Positions 22,801 to 32,767 of a stretch of DNA of 64,000 bases are shown here, in pieces. The notes beneath the pieces are model-generated. The model was not told the DNA's origin. It made no database searches and worked only from the letters and a program-made list of their open reading frames with translations. A program made the position numbers and the translations under genes. How positions within the stretch are numbered: the stretch's first letter is position 1; every line of letters starts with the position of its first letter. Origin of the DNA: Galeopsis tetrahit (Eukaryota; Streptophyta; Magnoliopsida; Lamiales; Lamiaceae). The DNA lies in assembly GCA_963675135.1 (NCBI GenBank), contig OY776125.1, positions 22,618,565-22,682,564 of the forward strand, in the 5' to 3' direction.

Positions 22801-23262
22801 GCTGATTATGGAGGATGTAGGATTGACAGAAAGTCCACTTCAGGGACTTGTCAATTCTTGGGCAACAAGCTTATTTCATGGTTCTCCAAGAAGCAGAACA
22901 CAGTGGCCACTTCCACCACTGAAGCTGAATATGTTGCTGCTGGAAGTTGTTGTGCTCAAATTCTTTGGCTAAGTCAACAACTCAGAGACTACAAAGTCAA
23001 CTCTACTGAAGTGCCAATTTTCTGTGATAACAATAGTGCCATTGCTATATCACAAAATCCTGTCTTACACACAAGATGCAAGCATGTGGACATCAAGCAC
23101 CACTTCATTAGAGATCATGTGGAGAAGAAGGATATCAAGCTAATGAAAATTCACACAGACCATCAAAAAGCTGATATATTAACCAAGCCACTTGCAGAGG
23201 CAAGATTTCTGGAGCTATCAGCAGAGTTGGGATTACTTGATCCAGGGAAGTTGGACAAATAA
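19873..23262 (+). CDS. pol: Sirevirus Pol (protease, integrase, reverse transcriptase, RNase H)
   Basis: About 1129 codons, in frame with gag after one TAA. In order: aspartic protease (YLDSGCSRHMTG, about residues 18-29), gag-pre-integrase (WLWHKRLNHLNFKS with HHCC), integrase DDE (LLHMDLFGPI; IRSDKGTEF; PQQNGVAERRNR), reverse transcriptase (GTKWVFKNKK, MDVKSAFLNG, YVDDIIFG near 812), and RNase H (TGYSDADYGG, CDNNSAIA, HVDIKHHFIRDHV). The domain order is that of Ty1/copia. All catalytic motifs are present and there is no internal stop, so the enzyme should be active. There is no own ATG at the junction; the first Met is a few codons in. Confidence 0.95.
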   Translation: MQVPMGHKKRSMNKKTAWYLDSGCSRHMTGNKELLSDFIEKEGPNVTFGDSSQATTKGYGTLMIGNIKVTNVSYVAGLKYNLLSISQFCDKDFNVEFSSGKCLIKDKTQQTLLTGTRKGNVYFADWDKSTDAACFIAKSSSEQSWLWHKRLNHLNFKSMNKLARNALVKGLPNEVFIKEHVCKPCQEGKQIKASFKGKPVISTKRVLELLHMDLFGPITPSSINGRKYTLVVVDDFSRFTWVVFLLNKKETQVKLPELLKRLSNEKSLSIIKIRSDKGTEFINSYINEYCTSNGIAHETSAARTPQQNGVAERRNRTLKEAARTLIADSNLPKRFWAEAINTACHTQNRCLITKGQGKTPYELWKGRMPKVSYFHIFGCKCFIHNNGKEQLKAFDSKADEGVFLGYSQISRAFRVYNKKSLIVEETPHVVFDESIFEIRNDQLEPEEITQRTTRLSLKDKDTELIEIVPINLPEHTTLDNHPEGNLPETNPTDGNDELNDPIPVHIQVTTTNEEAAPAEVVNGSNNQGGTQNVENANVPDIEDNTPDYDPELDPALNYPEFYDQNDSPSVEDNSTEEIRKRRTWLSDHPTDLILGDPSIGVRTRKFHGESAMFCCFLSEQEPKDIEEALQDANWITAMQEELNQFTRNEVWELVDRPSHQNVIGTKWVFKNKKNENDVIVRNKARLVAKGYCQHEGIDYDETFAPVARLEAIRLFLAYAAHKRFKIYQMDVKSAFLNGVLKEEVYVEQPPGFEIGNQVYRLKKALYRLKQAPRAWYDTLSQFLLDHGFTKGTVDRTLFRISEGEDILLVQIYVDDIIFGSPNEKLCEKFSKLMQSKFEMSMMGLMNFFLGLQVKQSKEGIFINQAKYTREMIKKFGCTTSKPVRIPMNTNWKMDPDESGIPTNSTEYRGIIGSLLYLTASRPDITFAVGVCARFQANPKKSHLEAAKRILRYLKGTENLGLWYPADDNIELTGYSDADYGGCRIDRKSTSGTCQFLGNKLISWFSKKQNTVATSTTEAEYVAAGSCCAQILWLSQQLRDYKVNSTEVPIFCDNNSAIAISQNPVLHTRCKHVDIKHHFIRDHVEKKDIKLMKIHTDHQKADILTKPLAEARFLELSAELGLLDPGKLDK

Positions 23263-23941
23263 GTCCAAAGAAGCTCATTGATTAAGGGGGAAACAAACTC
23301 AAGCTTCAGCAGACTTGGTCAAGTCTACTGAAATTCAGAAACATGACCTTACCTCTTCAGGACACTTGTCCACAGTTCTTCAGGACACTTGTCCATGTAG
23401 GGTCAGATAAGTTGTCCTAGCCATCAAACCAAATCTTGGTATGATAAGCACCTATTTTTGGTGATCAAAACCTATTTCGAAATCTGTCCCATTGAAATAC
23501 AGTTTTCACCTTTTTGGGATTTAATTTGTCTCCCACCCAAAAGGTCACTTTCCATGCATTAAATGCCAAGATTTAACTCTTGTTTGCATTAAACTTTTTG
23601 GGACATGATCTATCTCGAAAAATCCCCAGCCTTAAACAAACATTTAAAACCACCCACGTTTTGAATAAAACAGTTATTTCACTGTTACATTGGTTTTTGA
23701 CCATTGGATCAAAAATGGACAACTCCCCTGAAATCAATCCTAGCCGTCCATTTTGGATTTCCATTTTTGCTCACCTTTGAATTGTATCAAGACCTTACCA
23801 ACTCATTGACAAACATTCTTTTTAGAATATTCACAAGTCTTAAGATATCCACAAACACTTCTTCCCCAAGTATTCGAAACCCTAACTCAAAAGTTCTTCA
23901 AACTCTCTCATTCTTCATCAAACCTTTTTCTGCAATTTTCA
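23263..23941 (+). other. Sirevirus pol-env spacer
   Basis: 680 bp without a convincing gene. Contains two ttcaggacacttgtcca-type repeats near 23356-23390 and the leader for the env-like ORF. Confidence 0.6.
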
Positions 23942-26900
23942 ATGGCCCCCAAGGTTAGACCTGAGATGCTTGTAGATTTCTCCAACAAAGATCTAGACCT
24001 AGATTTTGGCTATCTAAGCAACAAGAACAATCTTCACTTCGAGCCAATTATCTCTTTTGAAAGTGAAGATCCTGAGGTTACTCCAACCCTGAGATGGTTG
24101 AGAAGGGCTGGTCTCCAAAAGTTCTTGGAAGAAAGACCAAGCTCTTGCCTGGAAAGCTATATGGCAGAATTCTTTGCCTTCCTCAAGTGGAGAGGCAAGC
24201 CTGAAGATGGTGAAGTATCCACCAGGCTATCCTACACAGCTGAAGGAGAGGAAGAGGATAGATTCCATAGAGTTAGATTCTCCTCAGAGGATCTGGAAGG
24301 AGCCTTTGGATTGCCTCATGAGGGTAGGAATCCAGAAGTATATGGCACTGGACATGAAGAGGAAATAGCCCAAGAGTGGTTATTAGTTCCAGGCCCTCTC
24401 TCCTCAACTCAAAACAAGAAAACTCTCAAGCCAGAGTTTCTAAATCTTTTTGAGGTAGTTGCAAAGAGCCTCCTAAGCAACACTGGAAGCCTAGAGCAGG
24501 TCAGCCAGCCAAGGATCAGAATCATGGCTGCCATTATTGATGCCAGTGATAAGGGCATCAAGTTTGATTGGAGGACCTTCATCATGTCTGAGATGATGAA
24601 GGAGAAGGCTAAATTTAAGGTGAAAGCCCACAATAAGGTGGTGCTAGAAGGGAAAATCAAGTATTGCACCAGGGCAAGCTTGTTGATTGAGAGGTTTTCC
24701 CACTATTCCCAGATGCAGACCTTTGCAAAGCCCCTCCCAGCCCAAAAGATCCTGTTCAGAAAGCTCAGTAAGAAAACTGAGAAAAGAAGGATGCTATTGG
24801 CCAAGCCTGCTGAAGAACAGGAGGAAGAGAAGCCTAAGATGAAAAAGAGAACAAAGGCCAGGGCTGTCAAGACAAGGAAAATGTCTCAGAGAATCTCAGA
24901 AGAGAATTCAGATGCTTCAGCTGAGATTGAAGAAGTTGCTAGAGAAGGTGTACAAGTGCCATCTGATCATTCAGAAGAACTCAGGCAAAAGTACAATGAG
25001 ACTAGACAAAAGTCTAAGGGTGATAAGAGAATCAGGGAAGTTGTCCCTGAGAAGGAAGGAAGTGGAAGTAGCAGGGCCAGCAAGAGAAGGGCCAAACCTA
25101 CTGAAAAGGTGTTGGAGCTGCAAGAAGAGAGGTCTCTTCAATTGGCTCTAAGGGAGAGTAGAGCTGAAAGCAGGGCCAAATCCATGTCAAGGACCAATTC
25201 ATCTGGTTCTGGAACTCCAGAATCCAAAGTCCCTGAAGGTCAACCCATAGAGGCCAACCTCCCTGAAATTCAGTATCTTGAGCCCAACTCCCCTGAAACC
25301 CATGTCACCCCTTCCAACCAACCCATTACCCCTGTAAATCTCACTAAGAGATATTCTCCTGAAGGAAATGTGCAAAGAAGTGGCATAGATGTGCTTGCTG
25401 ACTTAGTAGTAGATGAGACAAGACTCCTGTCTCCCCTTGACTCATCCATGCTGAATTATTCAAAACTCTTAGAGCATGCACTCAATGAGCCAACCCCCTT
25501 GAGTAAAGCCCCTTCAGACCCATTGCTCTCAAAAGCAACTGAAGATCCTTCTACTGCACCCAACCCTTCTGAAGCCAACATCCCTGAACTTAATCTGCCT
25601 GAAGCTTTGATAGGAGAACCCAGAGCCAACTCCCCTATAACCCAAAGTCCCCATTCAAGTGGAGATGAGGAGGAGTATACCTATGAAAGTATGCTCAGAG
25701 GAGGAGCCAAGGCTACTGTGGACAGTTTGTATCCACAACTTGCTGAATTTCCAAGAATTCAGAAGGCCTTTCAAGATTTAAGGATGCTTGTTGATGTGAA
25801 AGACAAATCCTTGATGGAGATATCACAAGTCATCCAAGATAAGGGTGCAAACTGGTGGCAGATAGAGGAGAACAGATTGCTACACTTTGCTGGAGTTTCA
25901 AAGACAAGATTCCTCATAGATGAGGAGATTTTTGCAAAGTTGGTAGCTGATAAGATTGAAGAGGAGAAAGAAAGAAAAGCCAAGGGAATCAAACACCCTG
26001 ACAGTGGCTCTAATGATGATGATTCCCCTGATGATCCCTCAAACCCTTCAAATCCCAACCCTTCTGAAACCCTTCAAGCCAACCTCCCTGAACCCTTTCA
26101 ACCCAAGTCTTCTGTAGCAGATAGACTTTCCAATCCTCCCAAAACCTATCATAGGAAAGGCTCTGTAACTTCAGAGGTGTTGACCAAGGGTGGTAACACA
26201 ACCAAAGATACATCTGCCAATGAAGGTTCCTCTGAACCCAAGGCACAGCCTAAAGATGTTGAGGTTCCTGTATTAGAGGCTAGTTTGATTAAGGCCTATT
26301 CAGTGTCAGAAGAGTTGGACATTGATCAGCCCTTAATCATTCAGGATGACTCAGTGGCTGCTGATATAAGCACTGTGATCTCCCCACAACTGCCATCTTT
26401 GAACCTTGTTGAAGGTGGAGATGCTGCAGGTTTAGGAGAAGGAGTTGAAAAGGAGAGCATAGTTGAAAAATCAGAGGGAGTTATGGATGAAAGAGAGGTA
26501 GTCATCACTAAGATAGTGAGTGTACCAACATATGAGGGTGGAATAAGTGAGGAAGGACAGGTTATTCTTGAAGTCAAATCTGAACTTCAGGAATCCCTTG
26601 GTGAAAGGAGGCCTGATTCCTTGAGTGAGAACATTATCCATGAAGGGAGAAAAGAACAAGTTGAAAATGAGAAGAAGACTGCTGATGTATCAGAGTCTTA
26701 TGTAAAAGAAATTGAGGGTGATGAGTGCTTATTTCCTAACTTGTTTGATTTATCTGATGTTGCAGGTATTTCTCTTGACCAAATTTTTGCAGATGAGTTC
26801 CTCACAGATGCACCTATCCAAGTTGATACAGGCTCAGCTCAAGCCTTACTTGGCATGCAATCAGAGAAGTTGGACTCCTTGGCTCATCAAGTCCAATCTG

Positions 26901-28669
26901 CTCATGCTGAAACTTCAGGAGCATTGAATGAGCAAGGAAGGACTCTAGCATCTGTAGAAATGAGGCTCACTGGCTCTGAAGATGTTGTGCTACCAACCCT
27001 TGAGGCAAGAATCAGTGGTGTGGAATCTGGTCTTCAAACCATCTCCACTGAAGTTCAAAATGCCAAATCTACCATGGAAGCCATCTCAGAGGAGGTCAAG
27101 AAAGAACAGAAGCTGCTGAGAGATAATCACAATGCAAATGTCAAAGCTCTCAGGCTCACTGTCAAGCAAGCTCTTGGAAAGAAGACAGCACTACAAAAGA
27201 GAAGAGCTGAAGAGCAAAGGCTAGCTATGGTCAAAGCTGCCTCAGAAAAATTTTCCCAAGAAGTGTTGGCCAACATTGCTGAAGGTGCAGTGGCCAACCT
27301 CACTGAGCTCTTAAAAGCCCAACTGGATGCATCTCTGAAAACAGCCATGGAAGAGGTTGTCCAACAAAAGATGAAGCCTGTTCTAGCTTTCCTTAGCTTG
27401 AGCAGTGACAGAATGCAGAATATACATGATGAAAATGTATATTTGTTGGAAGAGATGAAGTCCCTAAACCAGGCCCAATCCCTGATGGCCTCAACAATGA
27501 GTGACCTAAAGCCCCAGTGCTTTGATGCTGCCAAAAAGGGGGAAAGGGAAAGAGCTAGAGCAAAAGGTGCCTTGGTGATTGGGAGTCCAGTGAAAGGGAA
27601 GGACAAAGTCCCTGAAGGAAAGGGAAAAGAGCCAGAAATGCTGAATTTGGAAGATTTGGATGAAGAGGAGCAGTTAGCATTGGCATTGAAGAACTCAATG
27701 GCCTCAGCTCAAGAAGAAAGGGCAAGGAAACAGCAAAGACCAGGTGGTGAAGTGTCAGGTTTGGACAAAGATGCTGAAGGTGTCCAAACCAGAGGAAAAA
27801 TCAAGAAGGCCCAAGGAAAGAAGAGACAAATTGAGAAATTCACTGACTTTCCTAGCAGCCTTGATCTTCCACCTGAATTCAGAATTGATGAGGATGAGCC
27901 TACATCAAAGAAAGCCAAAACTGCTGAAGAGGACAAATCTTCTGAATCTGAAAAAACTGCTGAAGGTGCCAAATCAACTGAAGAGACTGAAGAGTTATTT
28001 GCTGAAGGATTTGGATCTGAACCTAAGAAGAAGACAACTGTTCTAGCCCATGATCCATCAAAGCTGTTTCATGAAGGGTATGGCAAAGACCCTGAAACAC
28101 AACAGAAACTGGCCATGATGAGGGCCCATGAGAAAATTGATCTGATGGAAGAAGCCAACAGAGCAAGAGATGAAAGGAGAGCAAACTTTCAGAAACCAAA
28201 AAGGAGAAGAGCAACTTACAGCAAGATGAAGCCTCAGCTTCTAATCCCAATGGACACCAAATATCCACACTTGGATAAATGGGTGCCAATTCAACTGAAT
28301 GACACATGGGAAGAAGCCAAAAGGGAGTTTGTCTATGACTTTTATGTCATTGACAGGTGGAATGGAGGAGATGCAAACTCTGCCTTCACTGAGTTCATGC
28401 TAGAATACTACAGAGAGTTGTATCAACAACTACTTGCAGCTGCTGACATTGCAAGATTTGAACTCACAGCTCCCAAGCCAATCATATACATGCCTCCAAA
28501 GCTTGAAGGATGGATTGACCAAGCAAGAATTCTGAGGGAATTCACTGAGATCCTTAAGCTGAACAAGATGGTTCTTGGACCTAAGGGAACCAACCAAGAA
28601 GCCATGGCACTGAAAAGAAGAGTGTGGGCACAGTATGGAATGCTGCCACCTCCTGAGGATGATCTTTGA
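23942..28669 (+). CDS. Sirevirus env-like ORF, 1575 aa
   Basis: Occupies the env-like position of Sireviruses, in a different frame from pol. It starts MAPKVRPEMLVDFSNKDLD and is open for 1575 residues. The N-terminal 280 residues look folded (RAGLQKFLEERPSSCLESYM, VRFSSEDLEGAFGLPHEG). Then comes a long Lys/Glu/Ser-rich low-complexity region with recurring Pro-Glu motifs (EANLPEIQYLEPNSPETH, EANIPELNLPEAL), a coiled coil at about 965-1145, and a conserved-looking C-terminus (PIIYMPPKLEGWIDQAR). I see no signal peptide or clear membrane segment, so it is env-like by position only. It is much longer than the SIRE1 env-like protein as I recall it. Function unknown; expression would need reinitiation or splicing. 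Confidence 0.85.
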   Translation: MAPKVRPEMLVDFSNKDLDLDFGYLSNKNNLHFEPIISFESEDPEVTPTLRWLRRAGLQKFLEERPSSCLESYMAEFFAFLKWRGKPEDGEVSTRLSYTAEGEEEDRFHRVRFSSEDLEGAFGLPHEGRNPEVYGTGHEEEIAQEWLLVPGPLSSTQNKKTLKPEFLNLFEVVAKSLLSNTGSLEQVSQPRIRIMAAIIDASDKGIKFDWRTFIMSEMMKEKAKFKVKAHNKVVLEGKIKYCTRASLLIERFSHYSQMQTFAKPLPAQKILFRKLSKKTEKRRMLLAKPAEEQEEEKPKMKKRTKARAVKTRKMSQRISEENSDASAEIEEVAREGVQVPSDHSEELRQKYNETRQKSKGDKRIREVVPEKEGSGSSRASKRRAKPTEKVLELQEERSLQLALRESRAESRAKSMSRTNSSGSGTPESKVPEGQPIEANLPEIQYLEPNSPETHVTPSNQPITPVNLTKRYSPEGNVQRSGIDVLADLVVDETRLLSPLDSSMLNYSKLLEHALNEPTPLSKAPSDPLLSKATEDPSTAPNPSEANIPELNLPEALIGEPRANSPITQSPHSSGDEEEYTYESMLRGGAKATVDSLYPQLAEFPRIQKAFQDLRMLVDVKDKSLMEISQVIQDKGANWWQIEENRLLHFAGVSKTRFLIDEEIFAKLVADKIEEEKERKAKGIKHPDSGSNDDDSPDDPSNPSNPNPSETLQANLPEPFQPKSSVADRLSNPPKTYHRKGSVTSEVLTKGGNTTKDTSANEGSSEPKAQPKDVEVPVLEASLIKAYSVSEELDIDQPLIIQDDSVAADISTVISPQLPSLNLVEGGDAAGLGEGVEKESIVEKSEGVMDEREVVITKIVSVPTYEGGISEEGQVILEVKSELQESLGERRPDSLSENIIHEGRKEQVENEKKTADVSESYVKEIEGDECLFPNLFDLSDVAGISLDQIFADEFLTDAPIQVDTGSAQALLGMQSEKLDSLAHQVQSAHAETSGALNEQGRTLASVEMRLTGSEDVVLPTLEARISGVESGLQTISTEVQNAKSTMEAISEEVKKEQKLLRDNHNANVKALRLTVKQALGKKTALQKRRAEEQRLAMVKAASEKFSQEVLANIAEGAVANLTELLKAQLDASLKTAMEEVVQQKMKPVLAFLSLSSDRMQNIHDENVYLLEEMKSLNQAQSLMASTMSDLKPQCFDAAKKGERERARAKGALVIGSPVKGKDKVPEGKGKEPEMLNLEDLDEEEQLALALKNSMASAQEERARKQQRPGGEVSGLDKDAEGVQTRGKIKKAQGKKRQIEKFTDFPSSLDLPPEFRIDEDEPTSKKAKTAEEDKSSESEKTAEGAKSTEETEELFAEGFGSEPKKKTTVLAHDPSKLFHEGYGKDPETQQKLAMMRAHEKIDLMEEANRARDERRANFQKPKRRRATYSKMKPQLLIPMDTKYPHLDKWVPIQLNDTWEEAKREFVYDFYVIDRWNGGDANSAFTEFMLEYYRELYQQLLAAADIARFELTAPKPIIYMPPKLEGWIDQARILREFTEILKLNKMVLGPKGTNQEAMALKRRVWAQYGMLPPPEDDL

Positions 28670-29112
28670 AATGGCTAAGTCTTCTGACCTTACTTGAATG
28701 ATCAACTATGCTGAAATATGGTCAAGCTTGCTGATGTGTTAATATGGTTGCTCTGATCTGTTAAAGATTGCTCTGATACAAGTTCTGTGCTCTGATGCTG
28801 AAAATATCATTTTGAATTATTGTAATGAAGTGCTCTGATATACTTAAGTGTTATTGATTCATGCTCTGATATGTTAATTTCAACTATCAACATGCCTGTA
28901 ATGATTTTTGAATGAATGATAGTTGAACTTATTTTGAATCAAGAAACTCAAATCTCTCTATGCCTATCTTAAAACCTACTTGCAACAAAAACAGTGAATA
29001 CACTAACACATTACTTTTCAGGAATATTGACCTCAGTCATGTCTTCTGAAGATACATGTAATAGGTGTAGACAAGTCACTTTTGCTTAAGTTGTATAGGT
29101 TTTGGCATCATC
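28670..29112 (+). other. Sirevirus 3' non-coding region with GCTCTGAT repeats
   Basis: The octamer gctctgat recurs at least five times between 28750 and 28870 (e.g. ttgctctgatctg, tgctctgatgctg, tgctctgatatact). The same word occurs in the LTR U3. No ORF. Confidence 0.6.
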
Positions 29113-29126
29113 AAAAAGGGGGAAAT
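29113..29126 (+). other. Sirevirus polypurine tract
   Basis: aaaaagggggaaat immediately before the 3' LTR, the plus-strand primer site. Confidence 0.9.
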
Positions 29127-30988
29127 TGTTGGGAATAAAATGAGCTATGTTTTGATTGAATACCAAAAACCCCCCTGAGACATGCCTAAGTCAATGAAAA
29201 ATATGTTCTAAGAATGTTAGAATATATAGATTATAGGCTAGATGAGAAGCTGAAATGTTAGGCAGCTCTTAGACAATTAGATGCACAATTTGAGGGGGAA
29301 CCTATGCTTTGAAGATGATCAAGATCAAGTCTCCCCAAGGCTCAAATTCTGGAACAAAGAGTAAGGACACTCTATGAAATCTAAGATGCTCTTATCAGGA
29401 GAGTTGTCCAGAGAAAATATTCTTAAAGCTCTGATCAGGAGAGTTGTCCAAAGAAGCTAGCCATATGCAAGAACAAACCTACCTAGCTCAAAAGGACAAG
29501 ACTACTCAAAGGTTTTGGTCAGGAGAGTTGTCCAGATAAGCCAACTCTAAAGTATAAAGTGCTCTGATGCAAAAAGACCAATCATGCTGATCAGGAGAGT
29601 TGTCCAGAGGAGTTGTCTCAGCTAAATTGACCAAGATCAAGTGCTCTGAAAGCCTAAGATCAACTATGCTGAAGAGATTGAGACAACCAGTCCCTAAAGG
29701 TCCTCAAAGGAATGAGCTAAGACCATACACAAAGAGAAATAAAGGGAAAGAGCCAAGTCATCTGAAGAAGAGCAAGCCAACCATGCTGAAAAGCAAAACT
29801 GCTGATAGTGATAAGGAGAGTTGTCCAGATGATAAGGAATGTTGTCCTATCATTGGATCAACCTTCAGAAGCCATGTCCAAGTCCTAACAAGAAGTCAAA
29901 CATTGGGAAAAGTGCTGCAGAATGAAGACAAAACTGTTACAGCTGTTTATTACCCAAATGAGGACATGTCACTATCAAGAATCTGTCTTCCAGTTTGAAG
30001 AACTCAAGGAAGACATTTATAGCAATTTGGGGCTGCCTCTCCAACGGGCAAATCCTCCATTTTGTCTATAAATACAGAAGTGTGAAGACCATTTGAAAGC
30101 ACCTCAACCAGCACCTCAACACAATCCAACTAAGCTCAAAGTTCTTACAAGCTAGAGTGCTTTCAAAGCTTTCAAAGACTATCTTAGTCTTCAAACACTT
30201 CATCTAAGCTGAACTCAATTGTATATCCTTACACAAGCTTAGAGAGATATCCTATCCTTATTACACTGGTCTTCATTGTAAAGGATATCTCATTAGTTGG
30301 AACCTTACTTCAACCCTTACACCTTTCAAGAGTGAAAGTGAGAAGGTTGTAGTAGTAGAAGTGGTAGGAGCTGACTGTTGAGAGAAGAACAGTTCAGTTC
30401 TGAGTTGAGAAGAGGGTACTAGGACTCTAGACATCCTAGGGATCAATTCACCAAGGAGTGGTGTTCTTGATCAAGTGCACCTTGGCACTATAAAACAAGT
30501 TAATTCCAAGAGTGAAGGAATTATCCTGTTAAATCAGGGAAAGTGGATGTAGGAGCTTGAGTCTCTGAACCACTATAAACTCTTGTGTTGATTTACCTTA
30601 CAAGTACTTACATTCATTCAACACTGCACACTAAACTGATCTTTCAAAGATACATACTCAAAGACTGTGCAAAACTGTTTTGGACAAGTTCCCTGAAGCT
30701 TAATTGAACTGTGTTACATTGACTAAGTGATTTCAGAAATTAAAGGAGTCTAAACTTAAAGGGCCAACCACTATTCCGCACATATAACTCCCCTAGATAG
30801 TTATTCAACTAAGTACTCAATAGTACTTAGTGGATTGATTATCTTAGAAGAGTTAATCATCTTCAGCAGAGTTGTCCAAGACAACCTTGCTGAGTTCTGG
30901 TTTGATCTAGTTGAAAAGAATTTGCATACAAGTGTATTCCCCCCCCCCCCCCCCATACACTTGTTATCTACTCCTTTCAGGACCAACA
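29127..30988 (+). repeat. Sirevirus 3' LTR
   Basis: 1862 bp, 8 bp longer than the 5' LTR because of an expanded C-run near 30945. Substitutions found against the 5' LTR: cagaga/cagata near 29411, gctct/gtct near 29560, and gct/gcc near 29943. Confidence 0.95.
29600..29998 (+). CDS. LTR-internal ORF, 132 aa (3' LTR copy)
   Basis: Same protein as 15879-16277. In this copy the frame lies in the 3' part of the genomic transcript, downstream of the env-like ORF. No family recognised; coding status doubtful. Confidence 0.3.
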   Translation: MSRGVVSAKLTKIKCSESLRSTMLKRLRQPVPKGPQRNELRPYTKRNKGKEPSHLKKSKPTMLKSKTADSDKESCPDDKECCPIIGSTFRSHVQVLTRSQTLGKVLQNEDKTVTAVYYPNEDMSLSRICLPV

Positions 30989-31614
30989 GTTTTAATTTAG
31001 TGTTTCAATTTAATGTTAGCTTTGGAGATTTTGAAGACTAGAGGTGATATTTTTCTTATTGCAAGTTTAATTTGGTAATTTCGATTTTTAATGTTTTGTA
31101 GTTTAATTTACATGAGTTTTATTCTAGTTGTTAATTTAGATATGGAGTAATATCTTATTGCTTTGGGTGTTAGAATTATATGGGTAATTAGTGAGTTTAT
31201 GAATTAATTGTTTAATTGACTTATGTCTTAGTTTAATTGTTTTTATTGTTGTGATTGCATTGATTCAATTGATTGATTGATCCTATTAGCTAGCATTTTC
31301 GATTATGTTAATTGCAACGAGAGTTGGGTTTGCATGATTGGGGTGTGGGTGTGAGCCTTGATTAATTAATTGAAGTTAAGTAGTAATTAGCTTAACCGAG
31401 AGAGGGTTAATTGCTAGACCGACAACTTTAGACACCAAACGAATAGAGGTCGTCTAGGAGTTTGGTGAGAGGGCGTTTCATAAGCATTAGTAACCGTGTT
31501 GAAAGTGTTTATGAAACACTATCTTATGAGCTTATGGTATTTGGTTAGATCCTATAATTGCTAATCAATGCACGTTGTTCACCTATGCCTTCTGAGGGGG
31601 TTTGCACACATATG
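30989..31614 (+). repeat. Left LTR of composite gypsy element, 3' segment
   Basis: Resumes the LTR after the Sirevirus (target duplication gtttt) and matches 42304-42937 with few mismatches. Identity stops after gcacacatatg at 31614, marking a deletion joint. Confidence 0.7.
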
Positions 31615-31842
31615 AGATACACTTACTTAGGAAATTGTGAATTGAGCACTTGATCTTGCATGAATTTGAGCATAATTTGTGAACTTGCTTGTTGATTTTT
31701 CTACCTTTTGCCTTGACTAGATTGAGATAACTTGACAATTACTTGATCTATTTTGGCTTGAATGAATTACTTTGCAATTCTCCCACTTGTTCTATTTTTC
31801 TTTCGTTGCTCGAGGACGAGCAACACTTTAAGTTTGAGGGGT
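31615..31842 (+). other. 3' interior remnant and polypurine tract of the gypsy element
   Basis: Contains gctcgaggacgagcaac, a motif common after gypsy integrase/3' ends, then the purine tract taagtttgagggg (31829-31841) directly before the right LTR. Everything between the left LTR and this remnant is missing. Confidence 0.6.
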
Positions 31843-32229
31843 TGATTAGTGTGAAAATTGCTTGAAATTCATGGATTTATTTTACTTAATTTGATAGGAT
31901 TTGTTGCATTATTTACACTAAATTGACTAATTGCACTTGATTTGGAGAAAGGGTGTTGTTTGCTATTTTTATAGGAAAAAGAGCATTTTTAGAGCAAAAC
32001 ACGTCTCGATTATTTTATGACGTCAATTGAAGGAATGAAACGAGAATGGAGTCGAGAAAAAATGGAAGGTGAAGATTATTTGGGCCAACAATTTAATTGA
32101 TGGCCCATTTTATTAATTGGACCCAAGAATTGCAAGGCCATTTGTCAACCAAGGAGCAGCCGTGAGCTAAAGTTGGGCGCAACACAGCAGCCAAATGAGA
32201 GTATGCGTAATAAACTAATTCTATGCCCA
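31843..32229 (+). repeat. Right LTR of composite gypsy element, 5' segment
   Basis: TGATTAGTGTG start following the polypurine tract; matches 5991-6372. Interrupted by the small MULE (32239-33390), continues at 33400-33436, then by MULE copy 2, and resumes at 42058. Confidence 0.65.
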
Positions 32230-32439
32230 TTTTTGCATGGGTTGAGGTATATACCCCTCCAGCTTTATTTAATGCACTCCCCCCTTCCATTTATTAATTC
32301 AAAAATATATATGAAATACCATATTTGCCCTTTAATAAAATGTATAGATACATACACCCCAATTAACCCTAATTTCCTCTTCTTCCCCAACCTCTCTACC
32401 GCCTCTCTCTTCTCCTCCCCCCTTTTTTTTTCGTTTTCT

Positions 32440-32610
32440 ACACTCCCACTCGCCGGCGCTCTCCCCCTCCCCCCTCGCCGGCGCACTCCCCCCTCCCCAT
32501 CGCCGGCGCTCTCCCCATCTCCCTTCCCCATCGCTGGCGCTCTCCCCCTCTCCCTTCCCCATCGCCGTCGCACTCCCCCTCCCACTCGCCTCGTTCGTCA
32601 CCGCCGCACT
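32440..32610. repeat. GC-rich short tandem repeats (cgccggcg / ctctcccc)
   Basis: Five or more degenerate copies of an approximately 35-bp unit. ORFs across it are low-complexity Pro/Ser or Gly/Arg frames and are not believed to be genes. Confidence 0.7.
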
Positions 32611-32767
32611 GCTCTTTTTAAAAAAAAATTCTGTAACAAGCGGCGGCGCCGCCCCTCTCGCCTAGCAACGTCGCCGCCCTCCTTCGCCTCTAGCCGTCGC
32701 GACCCGACGACGCTCGCCCCAGCCGTCGCCGGCGAAGAACATGTTTGTTTTTTTTTTGTTTTTTTTA

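Larger units (their letters stand above)
15406..30988 (+). mobile_element. Complete Sirevirus (Ty1/copia) retrotransposon, 15.6 kb
   Basis: Begins TGTTGGGAAT, ends GGACCAACA, flanked by gtttt (15401-15405, 30989-30993). LTRs 15406-17259 and 29127-30988 differ by three substitutions that I could find by eye, plus a longer poly-C in the 3' LTR. It has a tRNA-Met-type primer site, intact gag and pol frames, a large ORF in the env-like position and a polypurine tract. It inserted into the left LTR of the composite gypsy element. With a commonly used plant rate of 1.3e-8 per site per year, 3 changes in about 1850 bp would mean under 0.1 My. It looks autonomous and recently mobile. Confidence 0.95.
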
